A stretch of 16,273 bases of DNA, from positions 1 to 16,273 of the forward strand of contig USKH01000009.1 of assembly GCA_900555125.1 (NCBI GenBank), given 5' to 3'. The number at the start of each line of letters is the position of its first letter. Position 1 is the first letter of the stretch. Shown in pieces: positions 5,394 to 12,225 of the stretch. This DNA comes from an uncultured Clostridium sp. Its GTDB lineage: Bacteria > Bacillota > Clostridia > Christensenellales > Pumilibacteraceae. A program made the position numbers and the translations under genes. Below the pieces are notes generated by a model that had not been told where the DNA came from, made no database searches, and saw nothing but the letters and a program-made list of their open reading frames with translations.

Positions 5394-6497
5394 ATGAAAG
5401 AAAAAATCGAAAAGATGAGAGAGGGCGTGATATACAAAAACGCCGGCTTGTTCGGATATGCCGCATGGTCGACCGTAGGACGTCTGTCCGACGGCAGACT
5501 TATGGCAACTTTTTCGGGGGGAAGGATAACGCACGTTTGTCCGTTCGGAAAGACGGTTGCGTGTTATTCGTACGACGAGGGCAAAAGCTGGACTTCGCCG
5601 TTTGCGGTAGCAGATACGCCTTTCGACGATCGAGACGGAGGCATTGCCGTTAAAGGCAAGCAGGTGCTTATAACCACATTCAATAATACGTTTTCTTTTC
5701 AACGTGCCGAAAATGCGCGCCGAGGCGACGGAGCGGTTAAGGACATAATCGAAAATTACATAAAGCTCAACGAAAACGCCGACAATTCGCTTGTAGGGTC
5801 GTGGGTTTACGTCAGCGAAGACGGCGGGAACACTTTTCCCGTCGGATATCGTATGCCGATAACCGCGCCGCACGGACCGATAGTTTTGCGTGACGGGCGA
5901 TACTTTTACGTGGGCAGAAGCTTTTCGGTGGAAGACAAATATCTCGAAAAGGGAGTTTATCGGGAGTTCCTGCCCGAAGGGCTTTATTATATGACATCGG
6001 AAGACGGCTACAATTGGACAAAGCCGCAACTTATCCCGATAAAAGCGGAAAACGGCGATTTGTGGTGCGAACCGTGCGCGTTCGAGCGCGAGGACGGCGG
6101 AATAAGCGTACTTGCGCGCGTTCAAAGGTTCTCGCCTGCCATAGGACCGCTGCGCACCTATCAGACAGATTGTTCGGCGGACGGAAAGGAATGGAGCGAG
6201 CCTCGTGATCTGGGGTTGCTTGCGTCGCCTCCACACGTCATAAGGCATTCCTCGGGGGCTCTTATCTGCGTTGTCGGAAGACGCGAAAAGCCGTATGCCG
6301 AGCAGGCAATAATAAGCCGTGACGACGGAAAAACGTGGAGCGAGCCGATAAATTTGTCCCAAAAGGATGTTTCCGGCGATATGGGTTATCCGTCCAGTGC
6401 GGAACTGTCCGACGGCAGTATTTTAACCGCATTTTACGGCAGCGAAAAAGAAAACGAGAAAAGTAATATCTCGTTTGTCGTGTGGAAGCTTGTTTAA
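5394..6497 (+). CDS. Asp-box (BNR) sialidase-fold protein
   Basis: This 367-residue protein is a predicted six-bladed propeller with five Asp-box type motifs (S-x-D-x-G-x-x-W/F): 59-66, 141-148, 202-208 (SEDGYNW, one residue short), 261-267 and 308-315. Such motifs mark the sialidase superfamily. The canonical bacterial sialidase RIP arginine motif near the N-terminus is absent; the matching area reads STVGRLSDGRLMATFSGGR, followed by HVCPFGK (47-53). True sialidase activity is therefore uncertain and another glycosidase or binding role is possible. There is no signal peptide. AGAGGA lies 8 nt before the ATG. It follows the GH32 gene by 111 bp with no clear terminator between them, only a weak hairpin at 5308-5330 without T-run, so the two are probably co-transcribed. 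The shared terminator is at 6537-6570. Confidence 0.75.
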   Translation: MKEKIEKMREGVIYKNAGLFGYAAWSTVGRLSDGRLMATFSGGRITHVCPFGKTVACYSYDEGKSWTSPFAVADTPFDDRDGGIAVKGKQVLITTFNNTFSFQRAENARRGDGAVKDIIENYIKLNENADNSLVGSWVYVSEDGGNTFPVGYRMPITAPHGPIVLRDGRYFYVGRSFSVEDKYLEKGVYREFLPEGLYYMTSEDGYNWTKPQLIPIKAENGDLWCEPCAFEREDGGISVLARVQRFSPAIGPLRTYQTDCSADGKEWSEPRDLGLLASPPHVIRHSSGALICVVGRREKPYAEQAIISRDDGKTWSEPINLSQKDVSGDMGYPSSAELSDGSILTAFYGSEKENEKSNISFVVWKLV

Positions 6498-6536
6498 GCG
6501 TTTTACCGCTTGTATTTTAATTTAATACCGACAGCA

Positions 6537-6570
6537 AAAAGCTCTTCGGCAAAAAAACCGGAGAGCTTTT
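6537..6570. terminator. Bidirectional intrinsic terminator
   Basis: Arms 6537-6549 and 6558-6570 form a 13-bp stem with one G-T pair around an 8-nt A-rich loop. The A- and T-runs in the arms serve both strands. It separates the converging Asp-box gene (plus) and TetR gene (minus). Confidence 0.88.
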
Positions 6571-6573
6571 GTT

Positions 6574-7173
6574 TTACCTGAACATATTGACGATTGTGGA
6601 CAACACTATTTCGTACATTGCTTCGTAGTCGATGTACGGGTGATGATCGAAAACGTATTCGTGAGCGAACGACTGAATGAGATTCATGGAAAGGTGAACT
6701 TTTTCGGCGCAGTTTTGAGTTTTAACGCCCAGTTCGGGAAGATTTTCGGAAAGGTTTTTGGTGACGTGATTTTCAAGTTCGAGAAATCTTGCTCCGACGT
6801 CTTTGTCCGAAGCCGATAGCGAATGCAACGTTTCGTGCAGTTTTGCGTGCGATTTGTGCGTTTCGATGGTCATATCCAATATGTTTTTTACAAACTTTTC
6901 GACGTCTACCGGAGCGGTCAGGTTTTTAACTATTTTCATGAGAGGCGCCGAAACTTCTTTTATATATATGTCCAGAACGCACAAAAGAATGTCGTGTTTG
7001 TCGTTGAAATATCCGTAAACGATACCGGTTGACACTCCTGCCATCTTCGCTATTTCGGGCGTGGTGCAGCCAAAATAGCCTTGCTCGGAAAAGAGTTTGT
7101 AGCCGGCGTCGATAATCTTTTTCTTCTTTTCTATCGCTCTTTCTTGTTTCGGTTGTCGTATGGTCGTTTTCAT
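6574..7173 (-). CDS. TetR/AcrR-family transcriptional regulator, probable feo repressor
   Basis: This 199-residue protein has the normal TetR length. The DNA-binding domain spans about 15-62, with the helix-turn-helix TTPEIAKMAGVSTGIVYGYF (37-56) and the following DKHDIL typical of the family. The C-terminal ligand-binding half (70-199) is all-helical and shows no motif that names the ligand. It is divergently transcribed from the feoA-feoA-feoB operon across a 155-bp region holding two TGAAA-N4-TTTCA dyads around the feo promoter, so control of ferrous iron uptake is the likely role. No ribosome binding site is seen at a proper distance before the ATG (a GGGA lies 13 nt upstream), and a -10-like box ends 7 nt before the ATG, so the message may be leaderless. 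The effector is unknown. Confidence 0.85.
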   Translation of the reverse strand: MKTTIRQPKQERAIEKKKKIIDAGYKLFSEQGYFGCTTPEIAKMAGVSTGIVYGYFNDKHDILLCVLDIYIKEVSAPLMKIVKNLTAPVDVEKFVKNILDMTIETHKSHAKLHETLHSLSASDKDVGARFLELENHVTKNLSENLPELGVKTQNCAEKVHLSMNLIQSFAHEYVFDHHPYIDYEAMYEIVLSTIVNMFR

Positions 7174-7180
7174 TGACTAT

Positions 7181-7209
7181 AGTTTATCCCGCAAAACAAA
7201 AAAAGTCAA
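7181..7209 (-). promoter_or_regulatory. Candidate promoter of the TetR gene
   Basis: On the minus strand TTGACT (complement of 7204-7209) and TAAACT (complement of 7181-7186) are 17 bp apart. The -10 box ends 7 nt before the ATG, so transcription would start at or next to the start codon. Confidence 0.5.
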
Positions 7210-7227
7210 GAAAAAAAACAAAAAAAC

Positions 7228-7241
7228 TGAAAAAAGTTTCA
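7228..7241. promoter_or_regulatory. TGAAA-N4-TTTCA dyad, copy 1 (feo operator candidate)
   Basis: TGAAA-AAAG-TTTCA lies 8 bp upstream of the feo -35 box, between the divergent promoters. Together with the flanking bases it forms, with copy 2, a direct repeat of GAAAnAAGTTTCACAT (7229-7244 and 7291-7306, 15 of 16 identical). Confidence 0.6.
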
Positions 7242-7249
7242 CATTTTGC

Positions 7250-7278
7250 TTGACAAGTCTTAATATAAGTGCTATTAT
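7250..7278 (+). promoter_or_regulatory. Promoter of the feo operon
   Basis: TTGACA (7250-7255) and TATTAT (7273-7278) are spaced 17 bp, predicting a start near 7285. A long A-rich tract lies upstream (7191-7235). I see no Fur-box-like 19-bp dyad here. Confidence 0.8.
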
Positions 7279-7289
7279 ATATGCGAATA

Positions 7290-7303
7290 TGAAAGAAGTT
7301 TCA
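7290..7303. promoter_or_regulatory. TGAAA-N4-TTTCA dyad, copy 2 (feo operator candidate)
   Basis: TGAAA-GAAG-TTTCA lies just downstream of the predicted feo transcription start, a position suited to blocking initiation or clearance. Its centre is 62 bp from that of copy 1. Confidence 0.6.
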
Positions 7304-7328
7304 CATAAAGTGGAGCAAGGAGACCTAA

Positions 7329-7541
7329 ATGCCTATAGTATTGGCACCGCAAAACACGCAGCTTAAAGTAGTTCGTATTTCCGCAGAAGATAAAACCAAA
7401 AAACATCTCGAAAGTCTTGGGATAACCGTAGGCGGAGAAATAAGCGTACTCAGCTCGAGCGGAGGAACGGTTGTTTGCAAGATTAAAGACGGAAGAATTG
7501 CGCTTGACAGTAATCTGTCCGCAAAAATATTCGTCGCCTGA
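7329..7541 (+). CDS. feoA: FeoA-domain protein, first copy
   Basis: FeoA proteins are small cytoplasmic SH3-like partners of the FeoB ferrous iron transporter. This 70-residue protein is one such domain with the usual ending around GRIALDSNLSAKIFV. The SLGITVGGEISVL segment (28-40) matches the FeoA pattern of a Met/Leu-Gly turn followed by a glycine and a strand. AAGGAGA (7317-7323) lies 5 nt before the ATG. It is the first gene of the operon, 35 nt before a second, more canonical FeoA copy. Two tandem FeoA genes before feoB are a known arrangement in Clostridia. The division of labour between the copies is unknown. Confidence 0.85.
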   Translation: MPIVLAPQNTQLKVVRISAEDKTKKHLESLGITVGGEISVLSSSGGTVVCKIKDGRIALDSNLSAKIFVA

Positions 7542-7576
7542 ATTAAAATCGTAAAATCGAAAAAGGAGATACATAA

Positions 7577-7810
7577 ATGAAAAAGACATTGGATGCCTTT
7601 GAGATCGGCGAAAGCGGCGTTGTCGCTTCTGTCGGCGGCGAAGGTAAAATCAAAAGACGTCTGTTCGACATGGGTATCACTCCCGGCGCCGAAATTCTTT
7701 TAAGAAAGCGCGCGCCTCTCGGCGATCCCATCGAGGTTACCGTTCGCGGCTACGAGCTCACCCTTCGTAAGACCGAAGCGGTTAACGTGGAAATGGAGGT
7801 AAACAAGTAA
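7577..7810 (+). CDS. feoA: FeoA-domain protein, second copy
   Basis: This 77-residue protein shows the canonical FeoA signature: RLFDMGITPGAEI (28-40), then APLGDPIEV and GYELTLRKTEA. It is thought to bind FeoB and support ferrous iron uptake. AAGGAG (7563-7568) lies 8 nt before the ATG. Its stop codon is 1 nt from the feoB start, and the feoB ribosome site lies inside its 3' end, so the two are probably translationally coupled. It is distinctly more conserved in its signature than the first copy. Confidence 0.93.
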   Translation: MKKTLDAFEIGESGVVASVGGEGKIKRRLFDMGITPGAEILLRKRAPLGDPIEVTVRGYELTLRKTEAVNVEMEVNK

Positions 7811-7811
7811 T

Positions 7812-10217
7812 ATGAAGAGATTTGCACTTGCCGGCAACCCTAACTGCGGCAAAACCACTCTTTTTAATAGCTTGACCGGTTCTACCGCACACGTCGGCAA
7901 CTGGCCGGGCGTCACCGTAGACAAACGCGACGGCGTTTACAAGAAATGCGCCGAGCCGGTTGCGATAGTAGACCTTCCCGGTATATATTCGCTTTCTCCG
8001 TACACTCCCGAAGAAGTAATCGCGAGAAATTACATTCTGGACGAAAAACCCGACTGCGTAATCAACATTATCGACGCAACCAACCTCGAACGCAACCTGT
8101 ATCTTACCACTCAGATTATGGAAATCGACGTTCCTATGGTCATCGCGCTCAACATGATGGACGCTGTGGAAAAAGCGGGCGACAAGATAGATGCCGCAAA
8201 GCTTGAAAAAGCGTTGGGCATTCCGGTAGTCAAGATTTCCGCTTTGAAAGAAACCGGCCTTAAAGAACTTATGGACAAAGCGTTTGACGAAAGCCAAAAG
8301 GTTCGTAAGGGCGTAACCGTTCTCAAAGACAGCAGCCTGTCGCACCTCGTAGGCGACGTAAAAATCGCTCTCGAAGGGCAGTCGGTGGAAAATCCTCTGT
8401 TCCATGCAGTCAAGCTGGTGGAGGGTGACGAAATCGAAGTCGATATGCACAAAGAAACGGTCGGAATGGTAGAGGCTTTCAAAAAGACCTACAACGACGA
8501 CGTGTTCGGATCCGACTTCGAGGCACTCGTAGCCGATCAGAGATATAAATACATAGCCAAAAACTTTGCTCCCGCGCTCGAACACAAGAGCAAGGACAAA
8601 TTCAAGATGACCAAATCCGATAAAGTGGATAAGGTTCTCACTCACAAAATCTGGGGTATTCCGATTTTCCTCGTGATTTTGTTCCTCGTGTTCCACCTCA
8701 CATTCAGCGAAAACCTGTTCTATATGAACGGTTTCACCGAAGATCAGGCATGGATGCCTTCTCTCGACAGTAACGCAGCGTTTCTGATTAAGGACAAGGA
8801 CGGCAACGTGGCTTATCAGACCGATGAAGAAACGGGTGAAATAGTGCGCGATGAAGACGGAAATCCCGTTCCCGAAGGATTAAACTACGGCGGAAGATGG
8901 GTTGCTTGCTTCTATGACGGAACGGTTTTCTCACCGGGCGTTGCCATTAACAACATCTGGAACAACATGATAGTGGGCGAAATTCTGGACGGCGGCATTG
9001 GCGGCTGGAGCGGTATTCGCGGCGCTATCGAAGAGTCCGGTATGGCTGCCTGGGCAAAGGGACTTATTAACGACGGTATTCTCGAAGGACTTGCCGCAGT
9101 GCTTTCCTTCCTGCCGCCTATCCTCGTTCTGTTCCTGTTCTTCTCTATTCTCGAAGACTCCGGATATATGGCTCGTATCGCCTTTATTCTGGACAGAATG
9201 TTCCGTAAATTCGGTTTGTCGGGTCGTGCGTTCCTGCCCATGATTATGGGCTTCGGTTGCTCGGTTCCCGCAATGATAAACACACGAACGCTTGCCGATG
9301 AAAAAGAACGTACCGCAACCGTGCGCGTAATTCCGTTCTTCTCGTGCGGAGCCAAATTGCCTATTCTTACCGCAATAGCCGGCGCGATAGTCGCAAATGC
9401 CGGAACAGGCAACGCGGACGTAATTACGTACAGCATGTATCTGCTGGGTATCGTAGTCGCAATATGCAGCGTGCTTTTGATGCGCTCTACCACGCTCAAA
9501 GGCGAAACTCCGCCCTTCATTATGGAATTGCCGGCTTATCATATGCCGCAGTTCAAGAACCTTATGGCTCACCTGTGGGATAAAACCAAGCACTTCGTAA
9601 AGAAAGCGTTCACTATTATCCTGGTTTCCACCATTGTTATCTGGGTGCTCACTCATTTCGATTTTTCGTGGACATTACTTGCAGACGAGCAGATAGACAA
9701 GAGTATTCTGGCAAGTATCAGCAAGCTGGTTCAGCCTCTGTTTACTCCGCTCGGCTTCGGCAGCCAACTCGGCTCGCTCGGTTGGGTATTCGTGCTTGCT
9801 GCGGTGGCCGGACTTATCGCAAAGGAAAACGTTATTTCCACCTTCGGCGTCATTGCGGCATGCCTGCTCGGACACGCAATGGCAGAGGACGAATCCGGCG
9901 TAACGTACGTAGCTCAGATGATTGCCGATACGGGTATAACAGTTCCGGGATTGCTTTCTTTCATAGCTTTCAACATGACCACTATTCCCTGCTTTGCCGC
10001 AGTAGCTACCGCAAAAGCGGAATTGCAGGACAAAAAGCGTTATAAATGGACGCTCTTGTTCTGGATAGCAACCTCGTACCTCGTAGCCGCAATGGTTTAC
10101 ACTATCGGTTCGTGGTGGTGGACCGCAGCTCTGTGGGCAGTCGCAATCGCTCTCGTGGTTGTCGGCGTAATTATGTACAACAAGCGCAATGCTAACAAAG
10201 GAGAAAAAACGTTATGA
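7812..10217 (+). CDS. feoB: Ferrous iron transport protein FeoB
   Basis: FeoB is the inner-membrane Fe2+ transporter with a cytoplasmic G-domain. The 801 residues show G1 GNPNCGKT (8-15), G2 around Thr35, G3 DLPG (54-57), G4 NMMD (114-117) and G5 SAL (143-145), then the helical FeoB spacer (about 170-265). The membrane part starts near 281. Both gate motifs are present: GFGCSVPAM (480-488, Cys483) and PFFSCGAKLP (508-517, Cys512), and a third Cys lies in TTIPCF (723-728). Unusual is a long polar segment between the first membrane helix (283-298) and the next membrane region: about 305-425, including acidic DKDGN and DEDGN stretches, much longer than in the compact E. coli-type protein. GGAGG (7795-7799) is 12 nt before the ATG. 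The stop overlaps the next start (ATGA). Confidence 0.97.
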   Translation: MKRFALAGNPNCGKTTLFNSLTGSTAHVGNWPGVTVDKRDGVYKKCAEPVAIVDLPGIYSLSPYTPEEVIARNYILDEKPDCVINIIDATNLERNLYLTTQIMEIDVPMVIALNMMDAVEKAGDKIDAAKLEKALGIPVVKISALKETGLKELMDKAFDESQKVRKGVTVLKDSSLSHLVGDVKIALEGQSVENPLFHAVKLVEGDEIEVDMHKETVGMVEAFKKTYNDDVFGSDFEALVADQRYKYIAKNFAPALEHKSKDKFKMTKSDKVDKVLTHKIWGIPIFLVILFLVFHLTFSENLFYMNGFTEDQAWMPSLDSNAAFLIKDKDGNVAYQTDEETGEIVRDEDGNPVPEGLNYGGRWVACFYDGTVFSPGVAINNIWNNMIVGEILDGGIGGWSGIRGAIEESGMAAWAKGLINDGILEGLAAVLSFLPPILVLFLFFSILEDSGYMARIAFILDRMFRKFGLSGRAFLPMIMGFGCSVPAMINTRTLADEKERTATVRVIPFFSCGAKLPILTAIAGAIVANAGTGNADVITYSMYLLGIVVAICSVLLMRSTTLKGETPPFIMELPAYHMPQFKNLMAHLWDKTKHFVKKAFTIILVSTIVIWVLTHFDFSWTLLADEQIDKSILASISKLVQPLFTPLGFGSQLGSLGWVFVLAAVAGLIAKENVISTFGVIAACLLGHAMAEDESGVTYVAQMIADTGITVPGLLSFIAFNMTTIPCFAAVATAKAELQDKKRYKWTLLFWIATSYLVAAMVYTIGSWWWTAALWAVAIALVVVGVIMYNKRNANKGEKTL

Positions 10218-10438
10218 TTCCGGTCGGCTTTATAAGTACTATAAACGCTCTCGTCGCGGCGGCAAACAATAAGCTCGGCGTGTGGGAAATACTGCTTATA
10301 ATCGCCTGCGCCGCAATAGTAATATCTTTCGTCGTCGTTTCGATAGTGCGGAAGAAAAAGGGCAAGCCGAGTATCGGCTGCGACGGTTGCTGCGAACATT
10401 GCAGCGGCTGTTGCCACAAGCCCGCTCCTAAAAAATAA
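10214..10438 (+). CDS. FeoB-associated Cys-rich membrane protein
   Basis: This 74-residue protein has one membrane segment (about 24-45), a basic stretch RKKKGK (46-51), and a short Cys-rich tail: Cys at 56, 59, 60, 63, 66 and 67, with His62 and His68. It matches the small FeoB-associated Cys-rich family (which I recall as PF12669) encoded after feoB in many Bacillota. By the positive-inside rule the tail is probably cytoplasmic, where it could bind Fe2+ or a cluster, or sense redox state; this is inference. The start overlaps the feoB stop (ATGA), with AAAGGAGA 9 nt before it, so the two are translationally coupled. It is the last gene of the operon, before the terminator at 10484-10511. Confidence 0.88.
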   Translation: MIPVGFISTINALVAAANNKLGVWEILLIIACAAIVISFVVVSIVRKKKGKPSIGCDGCCEHCSGCCHKPAPKK

Positions 10439-10483
10439 TCAAGACAATTCGTTGCAAATTATATAAACTCTCAAAACAAAGAG

Positions 10484-10511
10484 GCAGGACTTTACCAAGC
10501 CCTGCTTTTTT
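10484..10511 (+). terminator. Terminator of the feo operon
   Basis: Arms 10484-10492 and 10497-10505 form a 9-bp stem with one A-C mismatch and a TACC loop, followed by six Ts (10506-10511). Confidence 0.85.
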
Positions 10512-10578
10512 GTTTGTTGCCGATACGACGGAAGAAGAGGGAATGATTTAAAATGAATACTTTCTGAGCGATTTTTTA

Positions 10579-10607
10579 TTTCTTTTTAAATATTTTCGTG
10601 TTATCAT
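10579..10607 (+). promoter_or_regulatory. Weak candidate promoter of the GH39-like gene
   Basis: TATCAT (10602-10607) is a fair -10 box about 30 bp before the start codon, but the sequence 17 bp upstream (TTTCTT) is a poor -35. A long A/T-rich tract (10570-10596) lies upstream. Dependence on an activator would fit. Confidence 0.3.
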
Positions 10608-10636
10608 ATTGTCATAAGAGCAGCGAGGTAAATTTT

Positions 10637-11950
10637 ATGGAAACGATAAAATTCGATTTGAATAAAAATGCGGGGAAATTCAAGGCGATGAATGCTACAA
10701 ACGGAGGTCCATGGCATAAACGCCATGCAAACGACCAGTGGAGAAGCAATTTTGAAGCATATAAGGCGGCGCGTATTCCGTATTCGCGCAATCACGATTC
10801 CAATCTGTGCGGTTCGACTTACGGAGGCCCTTACGCTCATGATATTTCTGTGATTTTCCCGGACTTCGACGCAGACGTAAACAACCCCGCTTCGTACGAT
10901 TTCGCATGTACGGACGAATCGATTTTAACTACGCTGGAAGCCGGCACTCAAACTTTTTTCCGTCTCGGTCAGTCGATAGAGCATCAGATCAAAAAGCACA
11001 ATACGATGCCGCCGAAAGATTTTCAGAAATGGGCGGAAATCTGCGAGCATATAATTCGTCACTACAACGAAGGCTGGGCGGACGGATACGAACTTAACAT
11101 AAAATACTGGGAAATATGGAACGAACCCGATCTCGACGGTGACGGCAGCCCCAACAAACGCAACTGGGGGGGTACTAAAGCGCAGTTCTTCGATTTTTAC
11201 GATACCGTGGCAAAGTACCTTAAAGGACGGTTCCCGAACCTTAAAATCGGCGGTCCGGCACTCGCGGGAAACGAGCAGTGGGCGGAAGAGTTTTTAAGCG
11301 AAATGCAAAAAAGAAAGGTGGAAATCGACTTCTTTTCCTGGCATATTTACTGCACCGAACCGAAGTATTTAGTGGAAAAAGCCGAGCGCATCAAAAAGCT
11401 GATGAATGTTTACGGATACGAAAAAGCCGAGAGTATTCTCAACGAATGGAACTACATAAAGGGATGGACGGAAGATTACGTTTATTCGCTTAAAGCCATA
11501 CACGGAATGAAAGGCGCGGCGTTCACGATGGCGTGTATGTCCGCGGCGCAGGATAGTTCCATCGACATGCTCATGTATTACGATACGCGCCCGTCCGCTT
11601 TCTGCGGCGCATTCGACTATTACACATACGAGCCGCTTAAAGGCTATTATCCGCTTTATTGGTACGGAATGTTTTACGATATGCGTTACGAAGCGAGATG
11701 CGACGTTCAACCCGAAAACGTCTATACGCTGTGCGGCGTGGACGAAAACGGCAAGAGTTTAGCCGTGATTACGTATTACACCGACGACGACAGCGTGGCG
11801 GACAAGGCGATTGCGGTCGATTTCGGAAAAGACGGAAAATACGAAATATATCTGCTCGACGAGGATAACGACGGAAAACTCGTTAAAGTCACGAGCGATT
11901 TGTCTTTTATCATGCGACGGAACAGCTGTATTATGATTAAAGAAATATAA
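10637..11950 (+). CDS. Clan GH-A glycosidase, GH39-like (beta-xylosidase type)
   Basis: This 437-residue protein looks like a (beta/alpha)8-barrel retaining glycosidase. The acid/base motif is YWEIWNEPD with Glu163 and the nucleophile motif is ILNEW with Glu270. A C-terminal beta-domain (about 355-437) follows, ending in the SFIMRRNSCIMIKE strand that is typical of GH39/GH51-like enzymes. The WNEPD motif and layout point to GH39 (beta-xylosidase or alpha-L-iduronidase relatives), but another clan GH-A family is possible and the substrate is unknown. There is no signal peptide, so it is probably cytoplasmic. The ATG at 10637 is chosen because GAGG (10625-10628) lies 8 nt before it; the frame extends to 10598, but that region overlaps the candidate -10 box. 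It is monocistronic, with its own terminator at 11990-12030 and no transporter beside it. Confidence 0.8.
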   Translation: METIKFDLNKNAGKFKAMNATNGGPWHKRHANDQWRSNFEAYKAARIPYSRNHDSNLCGSTYGGPYAHDISVIFPDFDADVNNPASYDFACTDESILTTLEAGTQTFFRLGQSIEHQIKKHNTMPPKDFQKWAEICEHIIRHYNEGWADGYELNIKYWEIWNEPDLDGDGSPNKRNWGGTKAQFFDFYDTVAKYLKGRFPNLKIGGPALAGNEQWAEEFLSEMQKRKVEIDFFSWHIYCTEPKYLVEKAERIKKLMNVYGYEKAESILNEWNYIKGWTEDYVYSLKAIHGMKGAAFTMACMSAAQDSSIDMLMYYDTRPSAFCGAFDYYTYEPLKGYYPLYWYGMFYDMRYEARCDVQPENVYTLCGVDENGKSLAVITYYTDDDSVADKAIAVDFGKDGKYEIYLLDEDNDGKLVKVTSDLSFIMRRNSCIMIKEI

Positions 11951-11989
11951 AACGCATGCCGTTTATATGGGAGGATTACATCACCAAAA

Positions 11990-12030
11990 AGTCCGGGCGG
12001 AACGAAAAAAGTTCGCGTTCGGGCTTTTTT
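11990..12030 (+). terminator. Terminator of the GH39-like gene
   Basis: AGTCCGGGCG (11990-11999) pairs with 12016-12025 and GAAC (12000-12003) with GTTC (12011-12014), with a single-base bulge, several G-T pairs and a 7-nt loop. Six Ts end at 12030. Confidence 0.85.
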
Positions 12031-12106
12031 GTGTATAAATCGCGTCGGAAGGTCGGGACACTTTCAAATTTTAGTTAAAAGATGGCAAGCTATGTACATT
12101 CGTGCA

Positions 12107-12137
12107 AAAAACCTACCGCAAAGATTGAAAAACCTAC
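12107..12137. promoter_or_regulatory. Direct repeats AAAAACCTAC with 21-bp period, probable activator site
   Basis: AAAAACCTAC occurs at 12107-12116 and 12128-12137, exactly 21 bp (two helical turns) apart, and similarity continues loosely into the following A-rich bases. The second copy ends 9 bp before the -35 box of the GH116 promoter. Such half-site spacing next to -35 is the usual layout for AraC-type activators. No such regulator is encoded in the window. Confidence 0.5.
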
Positions 12138-12146
12138 GAAAAAAGG

Positions 12147-12175
12147 TTGATATTTGTTTTGTCTTGGTTTATAAT
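12147..12175 (+). promoter_or_regulatory. Promoter of the GH116 gene
   Basis: TTGATA (12147-12152) and TATAAT (12170-12175) are separated by 17 bp, predicting a start near 12182 and a leader of about 44 nt. Confidence 0.8.
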
Positions 12176-12225
12176 TTAAATAGAGAAGTATGGCTATTCG
12201 CCAAACAAAAGGACGGGAGAAAAGA

